Assembly (NCBI GenBank): GCA_050695215.1
Contig: JBOGSD010000087.1
Coordinates: 1-29,942, forward strand
From: JACQGZ01 sp050695215
GTDB lineage: Bacteria > Sysuimicrobiota > Sysuimicrobiia > Sysuimicrobiales > Humicultoraceae
Length of the DNA: 29,942 nt
Reading direction: 5' to 3'
The notes under the pieces were generated by a model. That model was given only the letters and a program-made list of their open reading frames with translations. It ran no database searches and had not been told where the DNA came from. Shown here in pieces: positions 24,025 through 29,942 of the stretch. The number at the start of each line of letters is the position of its first letter. Within the stretch, counting starts at the first letter, position 1. Position numbers and translations under genes: made by a program.

Positions 24025-25206
24025 ATGGATGCGAACATGCTCTCCTCGGTTGGTCAGCTGTCCAATGGCGAGTTACTCACGCGGGTGAAGTCCCTGGCCG
24101 CGGACGAGCGGCAGGCGACCGCGGCGCTCATTGCGCACCTCGCGGAACTGGAGGAACGGCGGCTGTACTTGGCCGAAGGCTGCTCCTCGCTCTTCACCTA
24201 CTGCACGGAGGTGCTGCATCTCTCGGAGCACGCCGCCTACGGGCGCATCGAGGCCGCTCGGCTGCTCCGGCGGTTCCCGGTCCTGCTCGAGCGGCTCGAA
24301 GAGGGCTCGCTCAACCTCACCACAGTGTGTCTGCTTGGGGCGCACCTCACGAGCGAAAATCACCGGGAACTTCTAGCCATGGCCCGGCAGAAGAGCAAGC
24401 GCCAGGTGCAGGAGCTCGTGGCGCGGCTGTGCCCTCAGCCGCCGGTCTCGGCCTCCGTCCGTCGGCTGCCGACTGTGCGCCAGACGGCGGTCGCGGCCGT
24501 GCCCTCGCAGGACGACTCCGCTGCGCGGGAGGGAATCGTAACGATGACTCGGTCCGGACCGAGTTCGGTCGCACCAAGGCCAGACCTGTCCTCTCCAGCC
24601 TCAACACCGTCCCCAGCACGACCCGTCCTGGTTACTCCGCTGGCGCCTCAGCGGTATAGGGTGCAATTTACGGCGAGCGCCGAGACCATTGAGAAACTCC
24701 GCCGCGCCCAGGCGCTCCTGCGCCATCAGATTCCCGACGGCGATCCGGCGGCCATCCTCGATCGGGCGCTGTCGGTGCTCTTAGAGACTCTTGCGAAGCA
24801 GAGGCTCGCTGCAGCAGCGCGCCCGCGCGCAGGCCGCGGTACTGTCCCTGGGTCGCGGCACATTCCCGCTGCGGTGAAGCGCGCGGTGTGGGTGCGCGAC
24901 GCGGGGCGCTGTGCCTTCGTGAGCCACAAAGGCCGCCGTTGTACAGAGGAGGGCTTTTTAGAGTTCCATCATGTGGCGCCGTATGCCGCCGGCGGCGAGG
25001 CAACGACCGACAATATCCAACTGCGGTGCCGATCGCACAACGGTTACGAGGCTGAGCTCTACTTCGGTCCGCGCACAGTCCTCGTCACGACAGCTCGGGC
25101 CGGGCCGAACTGGCCATCTGAGAGCGGGCAAAATCCGAGAGGAGCGACGATACCGAACACCCGTATAATAGGCTCGTGCCCCTGGAGTCCCCGTTCCACC
25201 CAATAG
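24025..25206 (+). CDS. HNH endonuclease with DUF222/13E12-like N-terminal domain
   Basis: This protein of about 393 residues starts with a helical domain of the type found in soil-bacterial HNH proteins related to DUF222/13E12 (ELLTRVKSLAADERQATAAL, YLAEGCSSLFTYCTEVLHLS, AAYGRIEAARLLRRF). A variable Ala/Pro/Ser linker covers about residues 145-225. The C-terminal HNH domain has AVWVRDAGRCAF, EFHHVAPYAAGGEATTDNIQ and LRCRSHN with the metal and catalytic His residues. Repeat copy C lies in the linker in frame (GIVTMTRSGPS). ATG at 24025 matches the usual N-terminus of the family. After ELYFGPRTV the last 40 residues do not look conserved and overlap the start of the helicase gene by 31 bases. 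The DNA target is unknown; such proteins are often multicopy and possibly mobile. Confidence 0.88.
   Translation: MDANMLSSVGQLSNGELLTRVKSLAADERQATAALIAHLAELEERRLYLAEGCSSLFTYCTEVLHLSEHAAYGRIEAARLLRRFPVLLERLEEGSLNLTTVCLLGAHLTSENHRELLAMARQKSKRQVQELVARLCPQPPVSASVRRLPTVRQTAVAAVPSQDDSAAREGIVTMTRSGPSSVAPRPDLSSPASTPSPARPVLVTPLAPQRYRVQFTASAETIEKLRRAQALLRHQIPDGDPAAILDRALSVLLETLAKQRLAAAARPRAGRGTVPGSRHIPAAVKRAVWVRDAGRCAFVSHKGRRCTEEGFLEFHHVAPYAAGGEATTDNIQLRCRSHNGYEAELYFGPRTVLVTTARAGPNWPSESGQNPRGATIPNTRIIGSCPWSPRSTQ
24532..24564 (+). repeat. 33-bp palindromic repeat, copy C (inside the HNH gene)
   Basis: GGAATCGTAA, five bases (CGATG), then the perfect palindrome ACTCGGTCCGGACCGAGT (24547-24564). ATCG-TAA-CGAT forms a four-bp mini-stem before the main hairpin. 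The 33 bases are 11 codons in frame in the HNH linker, so an insertion here would not break the protein. Confidence 0.9.
25164..25169 (+). promoter_or_regulatory. consensus -10 box for the helicase gene (leaderless)
   Basis: A perfect TATAAT in GC-rich sequence is followed by six bases (AGGCTC) and the GTG at 25176. Transcription would therefore start at the GTG, giving a leaderless message. No ribosome site precedes the GTG, which agrees. No good -35 hexamer is visible 16-18 nt upstream. Confidence 0.55.
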
Positions 25207-28200
25207 TCTCGGGTTGGTTCACCGACCGATTCGGCGAAGCGACCGCGCCACAGCGCGCCGGCTGGCGGGAGATCGCCTCCGGCCGGCACACCCTCATCGC
25301 CGCGCCCACGGGATCAGGCAAGACGCTGGCCGCGTTCCTCTGGTCGATCAACCGTCTGGTCGAGCAGGGTCTCGACGGCGGGCTACCGGACCGCACGCAG
25401 GTAGTCTATATCTCACCCCTGAAGGCATTGGGCAACGACATCGAGAAGAACCTGCAGGACCCGCTGCGGGGCATTCAAGCCCGCGCGGAGGCTGCGGGGC
25501 TGGCGCTCCCCGAAATCCGCGTCGCGGTTCGTTCCGGTGACACGCCGGGGCGCGATCGCGATCGGATGCGGCGCCGGCCCCCGCACATTCTCATCACCAC
25601 CCCCGAGTCGCTCTATATCCTTCTCACCGCCGCGGGCAGTCGCGAATGGCTGCGCACCGCGGCCACGGTCATCGTCGACGAAATCCACGCCGTCGCCGGG
25701 GACAAGCGCGGCTCCCACCTGGCGCTCTCGCTGGAGCGTCTGGATGCCCTGGTCGGGCGGCCGTTGCAGCGGATCGGGCTGTCCGCCACCCAGAAGCCCA
25801 TCGAGGAGATCGCCCGATTGCTGGTGGGCGCCGGCGGGTTGCGGGCCGACGGGACACCCGACTGCGCCATCGTGGACGTGGGTCACCGCCGCCCGTTGCA
25901 CCTCTCCATTGAAATCCCAGATCAAGAACTGGGCCCCATCGCCAGCCACGAACTGTGGGCGGAGGTCTACGATCGCATCGTCCGACAGATCCAGGCGCAC
26001 CGCACCACCCTGGTCTTCGTCCACACCCGCCGCCAGGTCGAGCGGGTGGCGCACCAGTTGAGCGAACGCCTCGGTAAGGATAAGGTCGCCGCGCACCACG
26101 GCAGCCTCTCCCGCGAGATCCGGCTGGCCGCCGAGCAGAAACTCAAGGCCGCTGAGGTCCCGGTGGTGGTGGCCACCGCGTCGCTGGAACTGGGCATCGA
26201 CATCGGCCACGTGGACCTGGTCTGCCACGTCGGGGCGCCTCGGCTGCTGGCCACGTTGCTGCAGCGGGTGGGGCGATCCGGCCACTGGCTCGCCGCCATC
26301 CCCAAAGGCATCCTCTACCCGCTCACCCGCGACGACCTGCTTCAGTCCGCCGCGGCGGTGCGGGCGGTGCGGGCGGGGGAGCTCGACCGCATCATCATCC
26401 CCACCAAACCCCTCGACATCCTGGCCCAGCAGATCGTGGCGACCACCGCCAGCGGCGACATCAGCGAGACCGAGCTCTGGGACTTGGTGCGGCGTGCCGC
26501 GCCCTTCCGGGACGTGACCCGAGACGAGTTCGACCAGTTGCTAGAGATGCTCAGCGAGGGCATCGCCACCGGGCGGGGCCGGCGCTCGGCCTACCTGCAC
26601 CGCGACCGCGTCAACGGCATGGTGCGGGCGCGGCGGGGGGCGCGGCTGGCCGCCATCACATCCGGCGGGGCCATCCCGGACGTGGCCGACTACGACGTCA
26701 TCGAGGAGCCCGCCGGGGCCTTCGTGGGCAAGGTCAACGAGGATTTTGCCATCGAGTCGATGGCCGGGGACATCTTCCTGCTGGGCAACCGTTCCTGGAG
26801 GATCCGCCGCGTCGAGTCCGGTCGGCTGCGCGTTGAGGACGCCCAGGGGCTGCCGCCGACGATCCCCTTCTGGTTGGGAGAGGCCCCGGCGCGCTCAAGG
26901 GAACTCTCGGCCGCCGTCTCCGATCTTCGGGCGGAGGTGGACCGCCGGTTGAGCGATCCGGAGGACGCGGTTTCCTGGCTGATGGCCGAAGCCGTCCTGG
27001 AGCGGGCCGCCGCGGAGCAGATCGTCGCCTACATCGCCGCGACCGTCGCCGTCCTGGGCGCGGTCCCCACCCAGCAGACTGTGGTCGCCGAGCGCTTCTT
27101 TGATGAGGCCGGGGGGATGCAACTGGTCCTGCACACGCCCTTCGGCGGGCGGATCAACCGGGCGCTCGGCCTGGCCATGCGCAAGCGCTTCTGCCTCACC
27201 TTCGACTTCGAACTGCAGGCCGCCGCCACCGACGACGGCGTGGTGCTCTCCCTCGGTGAGCAGCACTCCTTCCCGCTGGACTCGGTCTTCCGGATGATCC
27301 GGCAGCAGACGCTGCGGGAGGACATCATCCAGGCGGTGCTGCCCTCGCCCATGTTCGGCAACCGCTGGCGGTGGAATGCCTCCCGCGCCCTGGCCATCCT
27401 GCGCTTCGAAGGCGGGCGCAAGGTACCGATGCCGTGGCAGCGGATGCGCTCGGACGACCTGCTGGCCGCGGTCTTCCCCGACCAGGTGGCCTGCCAGGAC
27501 AACCACGCCGGCCCGATCATCCCGCCGGATCACCCCCTGGTGAACGAGACCATCGAGAACTGTCTGCACGAGGCGATGGACATCGACGGGCTGCGGCAGG
27601 TGCTGACGGCGATCGAACGCGGGGAGATCCGCGCGATCGCCGCGGAGACGCCGGCGCCTTCCCAGATGTCCCACGAGATCCTCAACGCTAACCCCTATGC
27701 CTTCCTCGACGACGCGCCACTGGAAGAGCGCCGCGCCCGCGCGGTGACGCTGCGGCGTACCGACGTCGACCTGGCGGGCGGTTGGGGCGCACTGGATCCT
27801 GATGCCATCGCCGCGGTGCGGGCGCAGGCCTGGCCGGACGTACGCGACGCCGACGAGCTGCACGACTTCCTGCTCACGGTGGGGTTGCTGCCGCCCGACG
27901 ACGCGCAGCCGTGGCAACCCTTCATCGATGCACTGCGGGAGGATCGGAGGGTTTCGCGGGTGACGTGGCAGGGCCCGGAGGGAGAACGACAGGCCTTCGT
28001 CGCGGCAGAGCGCCTGCCGCTCGCAGAAGCCCTCTGCGGATCGCTGCAGCTCGACCCGCCGATCTCTGCACCGCCCGGCGTACGCCAGTTCACGGAAGAC
28101 GATGCCGCGGTCACGGTCGTGCAGGGGTGGCTGGAAGCCCTCGGTCCGGTGACCGCTGGGGCGCTTGCCTCCCGCATCGGTCTATCGGCATCGACTGTGG

Positions 28201-29510
28201 AGATTGCCCTGGCCGCCTTGGAGGGGAAAGGCGTGGTGCTGCGCGGACGCTTCACGAAGGAGACCCCGCCGGAGGTCACGGAGTGGTGCGAGCGCCGTCT
28301 GTTGGCGCGCATCCATCGCCTGACGCTGGGGCGCCTCCGCCAGGAGATCGAGCCGGTCAGCACGGCTGACTTCATGCGATTCCTCCTCCGCTGGCAGCAC
28401 CTGGCCCCCGGCACGCAGCTGCACGGCCGGGACGGGCTGGCGGCGGTGATCGGTCAACTGCAGGGACTGGAACTGCCGGCGCCGGCCTGGGAGTCTTCAG
28501 TCCTCTCGGGCCGGGTCGCGCGCTACGAGCCTGCTGACCTGGAGCACTTGTGCCTCTCGGGGATCGCAGCCTGGGGCCGGCTCTCGCACAAAGAACCCTC
28601 CGAGAGTGGCAACGGGACCGAGGACGCCCATGCGAACGGCAACGGCACGGTGGAGAGAAAGGCCCGGCGCCCGCGTCAAGCCCCCACGCGTCAGGCCCCC
28701 CTTGCGCTGCTGCTGCGGGAAGATCTCCACCTCTTTCTGCCGGAGCGACCCGTGCCGTGGTCCTCAGTCGAAGGACTCTCCCGCGAGGCCCGCGACGTCG
28801 CCGGCTATCTGGCGCAACGCGGAGCCTCGTTCATCACTGAGATCGCACGAGGGACCGGCCAGGTCCCCGCCGGAGTGGAGAACGCGCTCTGGGAGCTGGT
28901 GGCGCGAGGCCTCGTCACCGGAGACGGCATCGCCGGCCTGCGCGTGCTGCTGCAGCCAGAGGTGAAGCGCCGCCATCCACGACGCCGCCTTCATGCCATC
29001 CGCGGCGGGCGCATCCCTCAGCGGCTGATGCCCGTCGGGCGCTGGGCCCTCTGGGGCTGGGGGGAGGGAGAGACGATTCCCGCATCCGAGCGCGCCGAAG
29101 TCGTGGCCCGGCAACTGCTGCGCCGCTACGGCGTGGTCTTCCGAGACCTGCTGGGCCGCGAGAACCAGGTCCCGCCCTGGCGCACGCTCCTCGGCGTCTA
29201 CCGTCGCTTGGAGGCGCGGGGGGAGGTGCGCGGAGGGCGATTCGTCGGCGGGTTCATCGGCGAGCAGTATGCGCTGCCGGAGGCCGTGGAGGCGCTGCGG
29301 GCCGTGCGAAAGGTTCAGCCCTCCGGTGAAGTGGTGCTGGTGCGCAGCGGCGATCCGCTCAATCTGGTCGGCGTCATCTTGCCCGGCGGTCGCGTGTCAC
29401 CCTTCTCGAATCAGATCATCGCCTACCGCGACGGCGTCCCGATCGAGGTCGGTCCCCTCGGCGCCATCCGGAGCCGGTTGCAGTCGCTGGATGCCACGCG
29501 GATGGGCTAG
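25176..29510 (+). CDS. lhr: Lhr-family superfamily 2 DNA/RNA helicase, large form
   Basis: This 1444-residue protein is a full-length Lhr-type helicase. The SF2 core shows the Q-motif region and Walker A APTGSGKTLAAFLW (near residue 43), motif Ia VYISPLKALGND, the DEIH box in VIVDEIHAVAGDKRGSHLAL (near 168), motif III GLSATQKP, and motifs IV-VI TLVFVHTRRQVERVAHQL, VVVATASLELGIDIG and LLQRVGRSGHW. The long remainder includes the Lhr winged-helix and beta-barrel domains (DYDVIEEPAGAFVGKVNEDF, FLLGNRSWRIRRVESG) and the large C-terminal extension typical of bacterial Lhr (about 1500 residues in E. coli). Lhr unwinds DNA and DNA-RNA hybrids and is linked to DNA repair. A charged, glycine/asparagine-rich linker near residues 1145-1175 separates the C-terminal parts. 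The start is GTG at 25176. It overlaps the HNH gene end. Confidence 0.93.
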   Translation: MPLESPFHPIVSGWFTDRFGEATAPQRAGWREIASGRHTLIAAPTGSGKTLAAFLWSINRLVEQGLDGGLPDRTQVVYISPLKALGNDIEKNLQDPLRGIQARAEAAGLALPEIRVAVRSGDTPGRDRDRMRRRPPHILITTPESLYILLTAAGSREWLRTAATVIVDEIHAVAGDKRGSHLALSLERLDALVGRPLQRIGLSATQKPIEEIARLLVGAGGLRADGTPDCAIVDVGHRRPLHLSIEIPDQELGPIASHELWAEVYDRIVRQIQAHRTTLVFVHTRRQVERVAHQLSERLGKDKVAAHHGSLSREIRLAAEQKLKAAEVPVVVATASLELGIDIGHVDLVCHVGAPRLLATLLQRVGRSGHWLAAIPKGILYPLTRDDLLQSAAAVRAVRAGELDRIIIPTKPLDILAQQIVATTASGDISETELWDLVRRAAPFRDVTRDEFDQLLEMLSEGIATGRGRRSAYLHRDRVNGMVRARRGARLAAITSGGAIPDVADYDVIEEPAGAFVGKVNEDFAIESMAGDIFLLGNRSWRIRRVESGRLRVEDAQGLPPTIPFWLGEAPARSRELSAAVSDLRAEVDRRLSDPEDAVSWLMAEAVLERAAAEQIVAYIAATVAVLGAVPTQQTVVAERFFDEAGGMQLVLHTPFGGRINRALGLAMRKRFCLTFDFELQAAATDDGVVLSLGEQHSFPLDSVFRMIRQQTLREDIIQAVLPSPMFGNRWRWNASRALAILRFEGGRKVPMPWQRMRSDDLLAAVFPDQVACQDNHAGPIIPPDHPLVNETIENCLHEAMDIDGLRQVLTAIERGEIRAIAAETPAPSQMSHEILNANPYAFLDDAPLEERRARAVTLRRTDVDLAGGWGALDPDAIAAVRAQAWPDVRDADELHDFLLTVGLLPPDDAQPWQPFIDALREDRRVSRVTWQGPEGERQAFVAAERLPLAEALCGSLQLDPPISAPPGVRQFTEDDAAVTVVQGWLEALGPVTAGALASRIGLSASTVEIALAALEGKGVVLRGRFTKETPPEVTEWCERRLLARIHRLTLGRLRQEIEPVSTADFMRFLLRWQHLAPGTQLHGRDGLAAVIGQLQGLELPAPAWESSVLSGRVARYEPADLEHLCLSGIAAWGRLSHKEPSESGNGTEDAHANGNGTVERKARRPRQAPTRQAPLALLLREDLHLFLPERPVPWSSVEGLSREARDVAGYLAQRGASFITEIARGTGQVPAGVENALWELVARGLVTGDGIAGLRVLLQPEVKRRHPRRRLHAIRGGRIPQRLMPVGRWALWGWGEGETIPASERAEVVARQLLRRYGVVFRDLLGRENQVPPWRTLLGVYRRLEARGEVRGGRFVGGFIGEQYALPEAVEALRAVRKVQPSGEVVLVRSGDPLNLVGVILPGGRVSPFSNQIIAYRDGVPIEVGPLGAIRSRLQSLDATRMG

Positions 29511-29942
29511 CACGGCTTGCCGACCGCGTCACCCTCGTGTATCACAAGGCGCGAAACGTCCGACATCTCATTAGAGCTCGGCGGTCGAGCCCGAGCAATG
29601 GAAGTATCTGATTGCGCTTCCGGCCAACCGAGATACCGCTTGGCAGGCGCTGAAAGAACTGCGTGTGCAGGCTCGCCGAGTAAGAAGCGTCGTTGCCCTG
29701 CTTCTGGTTTTTGAACGCCGCTGCCGGGTATCTCTGCCCCAACCTGGTCGCGCTCTACAGGCATGAGGATTGGCGCAACGCGCCCTACGGTGGCAACGCG
29801 TGGGAAACGATTGCCACGACGAGCAGGCTATGCCTGAGCTCGGCTCTGAAGCACTGGACTTCCGAGCTGCTTCCGAGTCATTCGCGCCGGTCCGTAAGCT
29901 CAGGCGGCAGGACCTGGAGACCCTGCGCCTGGTGACGACGCA
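29511..29942. other. 432-bp right-end region without a convincing gene
   Basis: No start-to-stop gene is supported. In the plus strand there are protein-like islands in different frames. One, near 29585-29760, reads EPEQWKYLIALPANRDTAWQ and ALKELRVQARRVRSVV. Another, near 29760-29840, reads HEDWRNAPYGGNAWETIATT. A third, near 29840-29940, reads PELGSEALDFRAASESFAPV. These may be the remains of one or more decayed genes, or chance in GC-rich DNA. Their reading frames differ, which suggests frameshifts. Confidence 0.4.

Noticed and set aside
25093..25110. A possible fourth palindromic repeat (GCTCGGGCCGGGCCGAAC, with GTCA five bases before it)
   Set aside because: About 13 of 18 bases match, but the block is not a perfect palindrome, the GTAA is changed and GGAA is missing. 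In GC-rich DNA this is not enough, so it is mentioned only as a weak candidate.

Overview
The window is high-GC bacterial DNA with short intergenic gaps, GGAGG-type ribosome sites and frequent GTG/TTG starts. The mix of soil-type families (a family-5 solute-binding protein, DinB, STAND-LuxR regulators, class III cyclases, an HNH protein related to the 13E12/DUF222 type, and an Lhr helicase) suggests an uncultured soil or sediment bacterium. A Sysuimicrobiota/Armatimonadota-like, Rokubacteria-like or Chloroflexota-like source is possible. That placement is an impression only; there is no rRNA or tRNA gene to anchor it.

Layout. Positions 1-2880 (minus strand) hold a peptide-type ABC solute-binding protein, a small membrane protein and a zinc-ribbon class III nucleotide cyclase. 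Positions 2997-7752 (plus) hold an FAD oxidoreductase, a TIGR01777 epimerase, a DinB protein and a BcsA-like glycosyltransferase with two PilZ domains. An orphan CoxM/xanthine-dehydrogenase FAD subunit (minus) ends against that gene. Positions 8753-17036 (plus) hold acetyl-CoA synthetase, an M14 carboxypeptidase, a cupin, adenine deaminase and a large STAND-LuxR regulator. A secreted protein and an OsmC-family gene that appears to lack an ATG/GTG/TTG start follow. Next is a complete IS1595-type insertion sequence (about 18677-20629) with its transposase, a two-helix membrane passenger and a previously hidden 51-codon ORF. To its right (minus) are a truncated cyclase, a frameshifted secreted-protein gene, a cupredoxin, another secreted protein and a Crp/Fnr regulator. 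The window ends with an HNH nuclease gene and an Lhr-type helicase (plus), then about 430 bases without a convincing gene.

The most unusual signal is a 33-bp repeat seen three times. It consists of GGAANNGTAA, five variable bases and the perfect 18-bp palindrome ACTCGGTCCGGACCGAGT. One copy is split exactly at its dyad centre by the IS1595-type element, one lies between crp and the HNH gene, and one lies in frame inside the HNH gene's interdomain linker. It behaves like a REP-type or Rickettsia-palindrome-type dispersed element and serves as an insertion target. Three genes (IS passenger, HNH, helicase) also share a -10-like hexamer exactly 6 nt before the start codon, which suggests leaderless transcripts.

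Few of the genes form obvious pathways. Likely short operons are cyclase plus membrane protein (TTGA overlap), epimerase plus DinB plus glycosyltransferase, acsA plus M14 peptidase (3-nt gap), and secreted protein plus cupredoxin (8-nt overlap). Cyclic-nucleotide signalling recurs: one complete cyclase, one truncated cyclase, two PilZ domains (c-di-GMP) and a Crp/Fnr regulator.
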